Source of the DNA: Lysinibacillus sp. FJAT-14745
Lineage (GTDB): Bacteria; Bacillota; Bacilli; Bacillales_A; Planococcaceae
Assembly: GCF_001275675.1 (NCBI RefSeq)
Contig: NZ_LITM01000009.1
Coordinates: 486,126 to 530,123, forward strand
Direction: 5' to 3'
Length of the DNA: 43,998 bases
Made by a program: the position numbers and the translations under genes. Positions 18,202-26,497 of the stretch are shown here, in pieces (within the stretch, counting starts at the first letter, position 1; every line of letters starts with the position of its first letter). The notes beneath the pieces are model-generated. The model was given only the letters and a program-made list of their open reading frames with translations, had not been told where the DNA came from and ran no database searches.

Positions 18202-19396
18202 AAGTTAGGTCACATCCCCAAGCATGTCCCTTGCCTTCCCCAATACCAAGTGACACATAAATTTTCACTTCATGCATTTTTAAAATTCGAATTAACTCAT
18301 CCTCTGAAAATGGAACTGGCTCACCGTTTTCAACCATTGTTACACCACCAATTTGAATCGTGATTCTTTCTGGATCAACCGTTGCGCCACTATAGCCTAC
18401 AGCGGCAATAATACGTCCCCAGTTTGCATCACAGCCAAATACTGCCGTTTTCACAAGCGGTGAACCAACTACTGTTTTAGCAATTTTACGCGCCTCTTCA
18501 TCCGAAATTGCCCCTTCAACTTCAGCCTCAATCAGCTTTGTTGCACCCTCACCATCTTTGGCTATCATTTTCGCTAAGTCTTGAGCTACTGTTTTCAATG
18601 TATAGTAGAAGTTTTGCCAATCTGGATGATTAGGAGTTAAAGCTTCATTACCCGCTAAGCCGTTTGCCATCACAACTACTGTGTCATTTGTAGACGTATC
18701 CCCATCTACAGTAATTGCATTAAAAGTCAAATTTGTTATATCAGATAATGTAGCCTGTAGGACATCTGATTCAATATGTGCATCCGTTGTAATAAAACCT
18801 AGCATCGTTGCCATATTTGGTTCAATCATACCTGAACCTTTTGCTACCCCAGCGATAATAACCTCTTTACCATCAACAATAGTGCTGTAGCTAGTGTTTT
18901 TCATAACCGTATCTGTTGTCATAATCGCTTGTGCAAAATCAATAGCACTTTCTAAACTACCTTTTGGCTCTAATTGATTTATCCCATTTGCCACTGGCTC
19001 CATATTCATAATTTCACCGATAACACCCGTTGAGCACACACCTACTAAATTTGCCTCTATACCAAGCTTTTCTGCCATTAGGGCCTGCATTGTTTGTGCA
19101 TCCTTCGCCCCTTGCTTCCCTGTACATGCATTAGCATTTCCAGAGTTGACAATCATCGCTTGCATTTTCTTCGTTGCGTAGACAACCGCTTGCGTTACTT
19201 TCAATGGTGCTGCCTGCACAGCATTCGTTGTAAAAACACCTGCTACACTCGCTGGTACTTCACTGACTAATACAGCTAAATCCTTTTTCTTATGCTTTAA
19301 ACCACAATGTAAACCTGCAGCTTTAAAGCCCTTTGGCGAAACAATATTTTTACTTGATAATTTTTTCATAATACTTGCGGATGCTAATAATGTCAT
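18164..19396 (-). CDS. argJ: Bifunctional glutamate N-acetyltransferase/ornithine acetyltransferase
   Basis: Transfers the acetyl group between acetylornithine and glutamate, closing the acetyl cycle of arginine synthesis. The 410-residue precursor contains the self-cleavage site KGSGMIEPNMATMLG: cleavage between A196 and T197 would make the alpha and beta chains, with T197 as nucleophile. NSGNANACTG near residues 84-93 and GANWGRI-like CDANWGRIIAAVG are also conserved. ATG 19396 has a strong AAGGAGG upstream. Its 3' end overlaps the argB start. Presence of argJ means a recycling pathway and explains why no argE is needed. Confidence 0.96.
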   Translation of the reverse strand: MTLLASASIMKKLSSKNIVSPKGFKAAGLHCGLKHKKKDLAVLVSEVPASVAGVFTTNAVQAAPLKVTQAVVYATKKMQAMIVNSGNANACTGKQGAKDAQTMQALMAEKLGIEANLVGVCSTGVIGEIMNMEPVANGINQLEPKGSLESAIDFAQAIMTTDTVMKNTSYSTIVDGKEVIIAGVAKGSGMIEPNMATMLGFITTDAHIESDVLQATLSDITNLTFNAITVDGDTSTNDTVVVMANGLAGNEALTPNHPDWQNFYYTLKTVAQDLAKMIAKDGEGATKLIEAEVEGAISDEEARKIAKTVVGSPLVKTAVFGCDANWGRIIAAVGYSGATVDPERITIQIGGVTMVENGEPVPFSEDELIRILKMHEVKIYVSLGIGEGKGHAWGCDLTYDYVQINASYRS

Positions 19397-19488
19397 AAAA
19401 TCTTTCCTCCTTGGTTAATCAATTTTCCTTGGCATACAAGAGTAGTTCACGCTCTGCTTTCGCTACATAAAAGATTCGCTAATATACG

Positions 19489-20523
19489 TTACAGAAAGAA
19501 TGGAACGACATCTAATCCTGTCGTTTGTGGTAAATCAAATTGAACATTCATATTTTGAATGGCTTGCCCTGCAGCCCCTTTGACTAAATTATCGATAACG
19601 CCAACAATTGTGGCACGATTCGTACGGGTATCTACCTTCACAAAAATATCGCAATAGTTTGAACCTTTAACGCGATTTGTTCCTAGACTATTTACATCTG
19701 TAATAATCCGCACAAACGGATGCTTTTCATAGGCACTCTGTAAACAAGCTACTAGCTGCTGCTCTGTAACACCAGACATAACAGGTGCATATGAGGTAGA
19801 TAAAATCCCTCTAGTCATTGGCACTAAATGAGTATTAAAAGAAATGGTTGTATCAATCCCTGCAAACATTGAAATGGCCTGCTCGATTTCTGGTATATGC
19901 TGATGTGTATTCGTTTTATAAATTGAAAAGCTTTCATTTACCTCACTAAAATGCGTTGTTTGTGATGGCTTATTTCCAGCCCCTGAAATTCCACTTTTCG
20001 CATCAATCACTAAAAAGCTCGAATCAATCAATCGTTCTTTTAGCAATGGTAACAACGACAGTAAAACCGCTGTCGGATAGCACCCTGGATTTGCGATAAG
20101 AGGAGCACGTTGAACATTTTCTGTATTCCATTCAGTTAAGCCATATACACTTTGTTGAATGATTTCCAATGGCGCCGCTTTTTTACCGTACCATGCTTCA
20201 TAGCTCGCTGGGTCTTGTAAACGGAAGTCACCAGACAAGTCTATTAATTTAGGACCTTTACCTACCAACGGAGGTAATAACTCACTCGTTACCCCTGAAG
20301 GCGTACTTGTAAAGACAACATCAAATTTCTCTAAAGCCCCATAATCAATTTTTTGTAAAGGTGTATCGGCAATATGAACGAGATGACCAAACTTAGAAGA
20401 AAAAATGACTCCCTCTTCCGAAGATGTGAATAAATCAATCCGCTCCACCGCTTTATGATTATGTAAAAATCGAATAAGCTCTAAGCCACCATATCCGGTT
20501 GCACCAACAATTCCTACTTTCAA
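19489..20523 (-). CDS. argC: N-acetyl-gamma-glutamyl-phosphate reductase
   Basis: NADPH-dependent reduction of acetylglutamyl phosphate to the semialdehyde, step three of arginine synthesis. With the TTG start at 20523 the protein is 344 residues, starts MKVGIVGATGYGG as usual, and has AGAGGTG at an ideal distance upstream; the in-frame GTG at 20532 lies within that RBS. GATGYGG (7-13) is the nucleotide loop and C148 in NPGCYPTA is the catalytic cysteine. It heads the arginine operon; the promoter and an ARG-box-like site lie directly upstream. Confidence 0.95.
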   Translation of the reverse strand: MKVGIVGATGYGGLELIRFLHNHKAVERIDLFTSSEEGVIFSSKFGHLVHIADTPLQKIDYGALEKFDVVFTSTPSGVTSELLPPLVGKGPKLIDLSGDFRLQDPASYEAWYGKKAAPLEIIQQSVYGLTEWNTENVQRAPLIANPGCYPTAVLLSLLPLLKERLIDSSFLVIDAKSGISGAGNKPSQTTHFSEVNESFSIYKTNTHQHIPEIEQAISMFAGIDTTISFNTHLVPMTRGILSTSYAPVMSGVTEQQLVACLQSAYEKHPFVRIITDVNSLGTNRVKGSNYCDIFVKVDTRTNRATIVGVIDNLVKGAAGQAIQNMNVQFDLPQTTGLDVVPFFL

Positions 20524-20552
20524 TGCACTCACCTCTGAAATAAGTTAAAATT

Positions 20553-20581
20553 AGTATACGTCTGCATATTTATTAAGTCAA
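20553..20581 (-). promoter_or_regulatory. Promoter of the argCJBD operon
   Basis: On the minus strand, TTGACT (20581-20576), a 17-base spacer and TATACT (20558-20553): 5 of 6 matches at each element. Confidence 0.75.
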
Positions 20582-20598
20582 CTGAATTTTTATTTATA
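20581..20598 (-). promoter_or_regulatory. ARG-box-like site (ArgR/AhrC operator candidate)
   Basis: TATAAATAAAAATTCAGT on the minus strand matches 14 of 18 positions of the B. subtilis ARG box as I recall it (CATGAATAAAAATTCAAG). It abuts the -35 element, a natural place for arginine-dependent repression. A weaker second match (about 11 of 18) lies just upstream near 20600-20618. Confidence 0.5.
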
Positions 20599-20635
20599 TT
20601 TGAATTTTTTGCAAGCTTTATTGATCATCATCATA

Positions 20636-20890
20636 ACGCGGGGTTGATTTCCGTTCCAACCGGGCGCTTTGTTGCTGTCGCTTCGCTTTCGCACAGTTAA
20701 AACATTTGTTGCTGTCGCTTCGCTTTCGCACAGTTAAAACATTTGTTGCTGTCGCTTCGCTTTCGCATAGTTAAAACATTTGTTGCTGTCGCTTTGCTTT
20801 CGCACAGTTAAAACATTTGTTGCTGTCGCTTTGCTTTCGCACAGAGCAAAGCTTCCTGAGGGCGTCCAGTCTCCACTCCAATCAACTAAT
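20636..20890 (+). repeat. Dispersed hairpin repeat, copy B, tip replaced by minisatellite
   Basis: Outer parts match copy A: GGGTTGATTTCCGTTCC then GGGCGCTTT on the left, and CTGAGGGCGTCCAGTCTCC then ACTCCAATCAAC on the right. The middle is a 37-bp tandem array instead of the usual hairpin tip. It lies in the long argC-lipoprotein spacer, which holds no supported gene. Confidence 0.7.
20669..20844. repeat. 37-bp minisatellite, about 4.8 units
   Basis: Units begin at 20669, 20706, 20743, 20780 and 20817, each TTGTTGCTGTCGCTTCGCTT then TCGCACAGTTAAAACA, with only a few C/T changes. The last unit is cut after CGCACAG. Each unit can form a small CTGT...ACAG hairpin. Related single units occur at 37859-37892. 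Confidence 0.9.
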
Positions 20891-20993
20891 ATACATGGCA
20901 TACGATTTAACAAATGTCATCTCCAACTTTTGATGATAAGCTCTAAGTAAATAAAATAGTTATATTTACTTACTTATCTTTTTAATATTATTG

Positions 20994-21277
20994 TATTAAA
21001 TAATATCAGGCGTGTTGATTAGGAAAAAATAAGTTTATTATTGAGCGATAAAAGGATTTTTTCGTTACCACTTTGCCAATATATTTCCATTTTAACTGAT
21101 TGTAGCGTAGGGCTACTCGACTCCCGCGGGAAAGCGAGACAGACGAGACCCTGCACGGAGCGAAGCGGAGGAAGCGGCTCGACGCTCGCCCGCAGGAAAG
21201 CGAGTAGCCCGTAGCGGAAATCAGCCTCTTTGGATGTATAAAAATGGTTAATCAACACACCTGAAATAATATTAATA
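20994..21277. repeat. Structured repeat, copy C, with terminal inverted repeats
   Basis: The core hairpin has a perfect 10-bp closing stem, GGGCTACTCG (21110-21119) with CGAGTAGCCC (21201-21210), and internal motifs shared with the A/D family (GAGACCCTG, AGCGAAGCGG, GCAGGAAAGCG, GGAAATCAGCCTCT). Outside it, TCAGGCGTGTTGATTA (21006-21021) pairs with TAATCAACACACCTGA (21249-21264) at 15 of 16 positions, and AT-rich flanks extend the pairing to the limits given. The layout is MITE-like. An open frame through it on the minus strand is a by-product. Confidence 0.65.
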
Positions 21278-21300
21278 CGTTTTTTTCTAGGAGGTATAAA

Positions 21301-21330
21301 GTGAGGAAACCAATTTCTCTAAAAACTTAG
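21301..21330 (+). CDS. Possible nine-residue leader peptide
   Basis: GTG AGG AAA CCA ATT TCT ends in TAG after nine codons (MRKPISLKT) and has a near-ideal AGGAGGT at 21289-21295, six bases upstream. A small hairpin (CTCTAA 21317-21322 with TTAGAG 21327-21332) spans its stop. It lies 39 bases before the lipoprotein gene. It may be a real leader or the stub of a lost gene. Confidence 0.25.
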   Translation: MRKPISLKT

Positions 21331-21369
21331 AGTAAGACGTTCTTTCTATTTGAAAGGAGATGTATTATT

Positions 21370-21741
21370 ATGCAAAAAATATTAGTATATTCTTTCCTAT
21401 TTCTATTAGTACTAACAGGATGTTCTTCAGTTATACCAGACAATCCAACAGCAAAAACTATTCTTAAAGAAGATGCCCAAGCAGATATTTTACAATTTGA
21501 TCATTTAATCTATATAAAAGCAGCCGATCAAGAATCTCTAATAAAGAATAATTTTATAAGAGGAGACAAAATCGGAGTAATAAAAAAAACGACGACATCC
21601 ACTTTATTTTTCAAAGACTTTTATGCTACTAAATTGCCAATTGGATCTGAAATTTTCGCTACAAATAATCATGACACTTACACGATTATTGTCGAAATAG
21701 ATGGTAAACAAATATTATATAAGGCGCTTTTAGAGGGCTGA
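21370..21741 (+). CDS. Small lipoprotein of unknown function
   Basis: A 123-residue protein with a lipoprotein signal peptide: MQK, a hydrophobic stretch and the lipobox LTGC with C18 as the acylated cysteine. The mature part is polar and mostly beta-strand-like, without cysteines or known catalytic motifs. AAAGGAG lies about 10 bases upstream of the ATG. It is followed by a bidirectional terminator and has no operon partner. I do not recognise the family; it would be anchored to the outer face of the membrane. Confidence 0.75.
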   Translation: MQKILVYSFLFLLVLTGCSSVIPDNPTAKTILKEDAQADILQFDHLIYIKAADQESLIKNNFIRGDKIGVIKKTTTSTLFFKDFYATKLPIGSEIFATNNHDTYTIIVEIDGKQILYKALLEG

Positions 21742-21793
21742 TCCTAACCCGCAAAAACTATGTTGAATGAAGTTTTACTTTTTTCAAAAAAGA

Positions 21794-21831
21794 AAGCAGG
21801 AATTTTTCGTCAACCGAATAAATTCCTGCTT
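21794..21831. terminator. Bidirectional terminator, lipoprotein/acsA
   Basis: A perfect 12-bp stem, AAGCAGGAATTT (21794-21805) with AAATTCCTGCTT (21820-21831), between convergent genes. Confidence 0.8.
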
Positions 21832-21838
21832 CTTATAA

Positions 21839-23566
21839 TTAATCTTCCATCGTTGATAGATCACCAGTTGGTAAATTTAACTCCCACGCCTTTAACACAC
21901 GACGCATAATCTTACCACTACGTGTTTTTGGTAGCTTATCCTTAAATTCGATTTCACGTGGTGCTGCGTGTGCAGATAAGCCCTTTTTAACAAAATTACG
22001 AATATCCTCAATCAATGCATCTGAAGGTTCAACACCCTCACGTAATGATACAAAGGCTTTAATAATTTCACCTCGTACAGGATCCGGCTTTCCGATTACC
22101 CCTGCCTCTACTATATCAGGATGCTCTAGTAGTTTACTTTCTACTTCGAAAGGGCCTACTCGCTCACCAGCTGTCATAATTACATCATCTACACGCCCTT
22201 GGAACCAGAAGTAACCATCATCATCCATATAGGCAGAGTCTCCAGACACATACCATTCACCTTTTAAGAAATAAGATTCATAACGCTCAGGATTTCCCCA
22301 AATTTGACGCATCATTGCAGGCCAACCACGTCGAACTGCTAAATTTCCCATTGTAAAAGGTGGTACTTCATTGCCAGCATCATCAACTATCGTCGCATGA
22401 ATTCCTGGTAATGGTTTTCCCATCGACCCTGGCTTAATATCCATAGAAGGATAGTTACAAATCATATGGGCACCAGTTTCTGTCATCCACCACGTATCAT
22501 GAATACGGTGTCCTAGCTCATCAATACCCCAACGAATTACCTCTGGATTTAACGGCTCACCAACAGATAACACGTGACGTAACGAAGATAGATCATAATT
22601 CGCAAGCATACCACTACCAGCACCCATTAACATTCTAAAAGCGGTCGGTGCACTATACCAAACTGTTACACTATAATCCTCAATTGCTTGATACCAAGCT
22701 TGTGGTGAGAATCTTCCACCAACAATTAGCATTGTGGCACCATTTAACCATGGACCAAAAATTCCATATGCTGTTCCTGTTACCCATCCTGGATCTGCGG
22801 TACACCAGTAAATATCATCTTCACGCAAATCTAGTACCCATTGCGTTGATTGATATTGTTGAAGCATTGCGTTATGAACATGCAATACGCCCTTTGGAGC
22901 TCCAGTTGACCCAGAAGTATAATGAAGAATCATGCCATCCTCTCTATCCACCCATTCAATGTCGAATTGAGAAGATGCTTCTTTCAAGCGTCTATTAAAA
23001 TCTAAAATTTGTGTTGTTTCTTCTATATCAGTTCCTACTAAAAAGACATGCTGCAAATGTGGTAGCTTTTCTAAAGGTACACGTTCAAGTAACTCTGGTG
23101 TTGTCACTAACACTTTAGCTTCACTATCTACAAGTCTGTCATAAACAGCACCCTCCATAAATGCCTCAAATAATGGACCTACAATAACACCCATTTTCAA
23201 AGCGCCTAATAATGAAAAATAAAGTTCAGGTGAACGTGGCATGAAAATAAATAATCGATCACCTTTCTCTAAATTTGTTGCTGCCTTAAAAACATTTGCC
23301 GCTTTATTTGTCAGCTTTTTCATTTCATTGAAAGAATAAGCTTCTTTACGCTTACCATCATTAAAATAAAGTGCAACTTTGTTTTTTCGATGCGTTTCTG
23401 TATGACGGTCAATTGCCTCATACGCCATATTCACAAGACCTGTTTCATACCAACTAAATCCCTTTTCTGTCTCTGCCCAATCATGTGTTGCTGCAGCTCC
23501 CTCATAATTAGGCAAATTATATTGCCTCGGTAAAGCATTCAACTTCTCCAACATTTTCATCCCCAT
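21839..23566 (-). CDS. acsA: Acetyl-CoA synthetase
   Basis: Activates acetate to acetyl-CoA through acetyl-AMP. The 575-residue protein is very close to B. subtilis AcsA (572 aa). YTSGSTGAPKG at 216-226 is the phosphate loop, WWMTETG the adenylate-site motif, and PKTRSGKIMRR near the end holds K552, equivalent to K549 of B. subtilis, the residue acetylated by AcuA. ATG 23566 has AAAGGGG with a 7-base spacer. It is divergent from acuABC, the genes that control it by acetylation and deacetylation. A cre-like site lies just upstream of the start. Confidence 0.97.
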   Translation of the reverse strand: MGMKMLEKLNALPRQYNLPNYEGAAATHDWAETEKGFSWYETGLVNMAYEAIDRHTETHRKNKVALYFNDGKRKEAYSFNEMKKLTNKAANVFKAATNLEKGDRLFIFMPRSPELYFSLLGALKMGVIVGPLFEAFMEGAVYDRLVDSEAKVLVTTPELLERVPLEKLPHLQHVFLVGTDIEETTQILDFNRRLKEASSQFDIEWVDREDGMILHYTSGSTGAPKGVLHVHNAMLQQYQSTQWVLDLREDDIYWCTADPGWVTGTAYGIFGPWLNGATMLIVGGRFSPQAWYQAIEDYSVTVWYSAPTAFRMLMGAGSGMLANYDLSSLRHVLSVGEPLNPEVIRWGIDELGHRIHDTWWMTETGAHMICNYPSMDIKPGSMGKPLPGIHATIVDDAGNEVPPFTMGNLAVRRGWPAMMRQIWGNPERYESYFLKGEWYVSGDSAYMDDDGYFWFQGRVDDVIMTAGERVGPFEVESKLLEHPDIVEAGVIGKPDPVRGEIIKAFVSLREGVEPSDALIEDIRNFVKKGLSAHAAPREIEFKDKLPKTRSGKIMRRVLKAWELNLPTGDLSTMED

Positions 23567-23581
23567 GAAACTACCCCTTTC

Positions 23582-23598
23582 TTTGCTATCGCTTTAGT
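23582..23598. promoter_or_regulatory. cre-like site in the acsA leader
   Basis: ACTAAAGCGATAGCAAA on the minus strand matches the cre consensus at 14 of 17 positions. It lies 16-32 bases upstream of the acsA start codon, downstream of a plausible promoter (TTTACA, 17 bases, TAATGT), so bound CcpA would act as a roadblock. acsA is CcpA-repressed in B. subtilis. Confidence 0.4.
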
Positions 23599-23910
23599 AC
23601 ATTAGTAAGCAAATTTCAAATTGTAAATTTCATTATTTTCCCCCTTCAAAATCCGCCACCTTCTCCAAAGACAATTACGTTTCGTAGCAATTGTTATACA
23701 ACAGTTTAGATAGTGTAAAATTAACGAATGCTTATTTACACTACATTCATCTGTTGAATAACAGATGCAGATAAATATATTTTACACGAATTCACTGAGA
23801 ATGTCTTAATATTTTTATTTTTCTAAAAACACAGGTATATTTTGCAAAAGATAGCGTTTTTCCGCAGGAAATCAGCTATAATGGAATTATTAAACTCAGG
23901 TGGTGTAATT
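23599..23910. other. acsA-acuA divergent control region with two hairpins
   Basis: Holds TAGTGTAAA (23711-23719) inverted as TTTACACTA (23735-23743) with a 15-base gap, directly followed by a perfect CATCTGTT-GAAT-AACAGATG hairpin (23748-23767). A TATAAT at 23877-23882 is the likely -10 for acuA, but no good -35 is visible. The hairpins could be operators; they are not followed by T runs. Confidence 0.45.
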
Positions 23911-24543
23911 ATGGAACATAAAAAAACTTTTTTTTCTGTCACAAAGGAAACTAAGCATGGTACTGTGTATGTGGAAGGACCTGTTCCTCCAGAAAAATTA
24001 GCTACATATTCATTCCACGAAGGCTTGGTTGCTTTTAGACCTCCAAAGCAACAGCAGCAAGCCATTATAGAAATTGCAGGACTTCCTGAAGGACGAATTA
24101 TTATTATTCGAAATGAAAACATTATTGTAGGCTACGTCACTTATTTATATCCCGATCCACTCGAACGATGGGCGGAAGATCGAATTGATAACATGATTGA
24201 GCTAGGTGCTATTGAAGTCATTCCAGACTATCGTGGTACAGGTGCTGGTAAGGCACTACTAGCTGTGTCTTTTATGGGAGATGAAATGGAAGACTATCTT
24301 GTTATCACTACCGAATATTATTGGCATTGGGATTTAAAAGGGACTGGTTTAAATGTTTGGGATTATCGCAAAATGATGGAGAAAATGATGGGCTCTGCCA
24401 ACTTCGAATATTTTGCAACAGATGACCCTGAGATCACATCACATCCTGCTAACTGCCTGATGGCACGTGAAGGCAAGCGCGTCCCTCCTGAGACAATAGA
24501 AAGATTTGATAGACTTCGTTTTAGAAATCGCTTCATGTATTAA
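23911..24543 (+). CDS. acuA: Protein acetyltransferase AcuA
   Basis: A GNAT-family enzyme that acetylates and inactivates acetyl-CoA synthetase. From ATG 23911 it is 210 residues, the same length as B. subtilis AcuA, and starts MEHKKT. The acetyl-CoA pyrophosphate loop RGTGAGK is at 108-114; VGYVTYLYPDPLERW and TTEYYWHWDLKG are strongly conserved with B. subtilis. CAGGTGGTG provides the RBS. A longer frame from TTG 23842 would run through the promoter and is rejected. First gene of the acuABC operon, divergent from its target acsA. Confidence 0.95.
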   Translation: MEHKKTFFSVTKETKHGTVYVEGPVPPEKLATYSFHEGLVAFRPPKQQQQAIIEIAGLPEGRIIIIRNENIIVGYVTYLYPDPLERWAEDRIDNMIELGAIEVIPDYRGTGAGKALLAVSFMGDEMEDYLVITTEYYWHWDLKGTGLNVWDYRKMMEKMMGSANFEYFATDDPEITSHPANCLMAREGKRVPPETIERFDRLRFRNRFMY

Positions 24544-24567
24544 ACCAACACAAAGGGGATTGAGTAT

Positions 24568-25218
24568 ATGATCGTAGAAGAAATTATGAATGATGAGCCC
24601 TACACGCTGGCTCCGACAAATACAGTGTTTGAAGCGCTGAAGTTAATGCGTGAGAAAAAAGTACGTCATGTGCCAGTTGTAGATGAGGAGCATCACGTTC
24701 TTGGGGTTATCACTGAACGAAATATTAAAGAGGCCTTGCCTTCCTCGTTACGGGATGAACCTAATTCTCCAGTTTTTAATGCAAAAGTGGAAGAAATTAT
24801 GATTAAAAAACCACTTGTCGGTCATCCACTTGATTTTGTAGAAGAAGTAGCTCTTACTTTTTATGAATCCAAAGTAGGCTGCTTACCAATTGTCTCTGGA
24901 GGAAAATTAGTTGGAATTGTCACTACCACAGATTTACTCTATACATATATAGAGTTAACTGGTGCCACTGAACCTGGCTCAAAAATTGAAATCCGTGTAT
25001 CCGATACGCCAGGAATATTATTTGAGATTACAAAGATCTTTCATGAACATCATGTAAATGTCCAAAGCGTCTTAGTTTATCCTGATTCTGAAAATACTCA
25101 AAACAAAATTTTAAGTATCCGGGTAAAAACATTGAATCCACTAGCTATGATTGAAAATCTACGTAAAGAAGGCTTTGATGTTTTATGGCCTAATTTACCA
25201 GGTGTTTCGTTACAATGA
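24568..25218 (+). CDS. acuB: AcuB, CBS-pair and ACT domain protein
   Basis: A 216-residue protein with two CBS domains (about residues 1-60 and 75-130; HVPVVDEEHHVLGVIT and CLPIVSGGKLVGIVT are the core strands) and a C-terminal ACT domain from about residue 140 (EIRVSDTPGILFEITKIF). CBS pairs bind adenylates and ACT domains bind amino acids, so it may sense energy state for the acetylation system. AAAGGGG precedes the ATG. The acuC start overlaps its end by 4 bases. The molecular role is not settled in B. subtilis either. Confidence 0.93.
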   Translation: MIVEEIMNDEPYTLAPTNTVFEALKLMREKKVRHVPVVDEEHHVLGVITERNIKEALPSSLRDEPNSPVFNAKVEEIMIKKPLVGHPLDFVEEVALTFYESKVGCLPIVSGGKLVGIVTTTDLLYTYIELTGATEPGSKIEIRVSDTPGILFEITKIFHEHHVNVQSVLVYPDSENTQNKILSIRVKTLNPLAMIENLRKEGFDVLWPNLPGVSLQ

Positions 25219-26375
25219 AAAAAGCAGTATTTGTTTACTCGCCAGAGCAACTCGGATATAAATTTTCAGATACCCATCCTTTCAATCATAAACGCTTGAC
25301 GCTTACAATGGATTTGTTAAAAAATATAGACGCTCTTGATGATTTAGATATTGTTCCAGCTCGTGTTGCTACAGAGGATGAGCTTTTACTTGCACATGAT
25401 CCAAAATATATTGAAATCGTTAAAAAAGCAGGACATGGTGAGCTTTCTGAGGCACAATGTGAAAGCTACGGCATAGGCACCGAAGATACACCTATTTTTG
25501 AAAATATGCACGAAGCAAGTGCACAGCTTGTCGGTGGAACATTAACTGCTGTCGATTATGTTATGGAAGGAAAAGCCGAGCACGCCCTCAATCTAGGTGG
25601 AGGGCTACATCATGGCTTCCGTGGCCGTGCATCAGGTTTTTGTATTTATAACGATAGTACAGTAGCCATTCGCTATTTGCAGGAAAAATACAACGCTCGT
25701 GTACTTTATGTAGATACCGATGCCCATCATGGGGATGGGGTGCAATGGAGTTTTTATGAAGATCCAGATGTTTGTACATTGTCTATTCATGAAACAGGGC
25801 GCTATCTTTTCCCCGGAACTGGTAATATTACCGAACGCGGAAATGGACAGGGCTACGGCACTTCTTTCAATTTCCCAATTGATGCTTTTACAGAAGATGA
25901 GAGTTTCCTAGAAATATATGAAAAGGCTATGCGAGAAGTCTTTGAATTTTTCAAGCCGGATGTTGTGCTAACGCAAAACGGCGCAGATGCACATTTTTTT
26001 GATCCATTAACACATTTATATGGAACAATGAACATTTATAGAGAAATTCCAAAGCTTGCTCATAAATTAGCACATGAATATTGTGGGGGCAAATGGATTG
26101 CCGTTGGCGGTGGAGGCTATGATATTTGGCGTGTTGTGCCTCGCGCATGGTCTATGCTATGGCTTGAAATGACAGATCAGCAATTATCAACAGGACCCCT
26201 ACCTCAAGCATGGTTAGATCGTTGGCAGCCTGAAGCACCCGTGCCTTTTATTCCAACTTGGGAGGATCCAAATCCATTGTATGAGCCAATCCCTCGAAAG
26301 GCTGAGATTGAAGAAAAAAACGCACAAATGCTAACCAAAGCGCTTCATATTATTCGCAATGAAAAACACGTCTAA
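25215..26375 (+). CDS. acuC: AcuC, NAD-independent protein deacetylase
   Basis: A 386-residue class I/II histone-deacetylase fold enzyme, close in length to B. subtilis AcuC (387 aa). The HDAC signature is complete: GGGLHHGFRGRASGFC with the tandem His, YVDTDAHHGDGVQ with the zinc-binding Asp and His, and a later GADAH segment plus VGGGGYD. It removes acetyl groups from AcsA, reversing AcuA. The ATG overlaps the acuB stop (ATGA), giving coupled translation. A strong terminator follows; the motPS genes found next in B. subtilis are absent. Confidence 0.95.
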   Translation: MKKAVFVYSPEQLGYKFSDTHPFNHKRLTLTMDLLKNIDALDDLDIVPARVATEDELLLAHDPKYIEIVKKAGHGELSEAQCESYGIGTEDTPIFENMHEASAQLVGGTLTAVDYVMEGKAEHALNLGGGLHHGFRGRASGFCIYNDSTVAIRYLQEKYNARVLYVDTDAHHGDGVQWSFYEDPDVCTLSIHETGRYLFPGTGNITERGNGQGYGTSFNFPIDAFTEDESFLEIYEKAMREVFEFFKPDVVLTQNGADAHFFDPLTHLYGTMNIYREIPKLAHKLAHEYCGGKWIAVGGGGYDIWRVVPRAWSMLWLEMTDQQLSTGPLPQAWLDRWQPEAPVPFIPTWEDPNPLYEPIPRKAEIEEKNAQMLTKALHIIRNEKHV

Positions 26376-26381
26376 CTCTAT

Positions 26382-26409
26382 GCCTCACGACAATTGTGAG
26401 GCTTTTTTT
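26382..26409 (+). terminator. Terminator of acuABC
   Basis: GCCTCAC (26382-26388) pairs with GTGAGGC (26396-26402), followed by seven T. Confidence 0.9.
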
Positions 26410-26452
26410 ACCTTAGTCCTCTATCAGTCATTCTTGGCATTCTATCCGTCTA

Positions 26453-26490
26453 TAAAAAAACACGCAAATCCATTATCAGATTTACGTGTT
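26453..26490 (-). terminator. Terminator of ccpA
   Basis: On the minus strand AACACGTAAATC pairs with GATTTGCGTGTT (one mismatch), followed by a run of T (26458-26453 region). Confidence 0.85.
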
Positions 26491-26497
26491 ATAACTG

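Noticed and set aside
20669..20844. CRISPR array
   Set aside because: The 37-bp units are continuous tandem repeats without unique spacers, and no cas genes are present.
21019..21258. 79-codon minus-strand frame in the argC-lipoprotein spacer
   Set aside because: It lies wholly in structured repeat C and has no RBS.
23848..23866. cre site at the acuA promoter (GATAGCGTTTTTCC)
   Set aside because: Only about 12 of 17 positions match and the conserved CA end is missing.
23842..23910. 23-residue N-terminal extension of acuA
   Set aside because: The extension crosses the likely -10 element; ATG 23911 gives the exact B. subtilis length.
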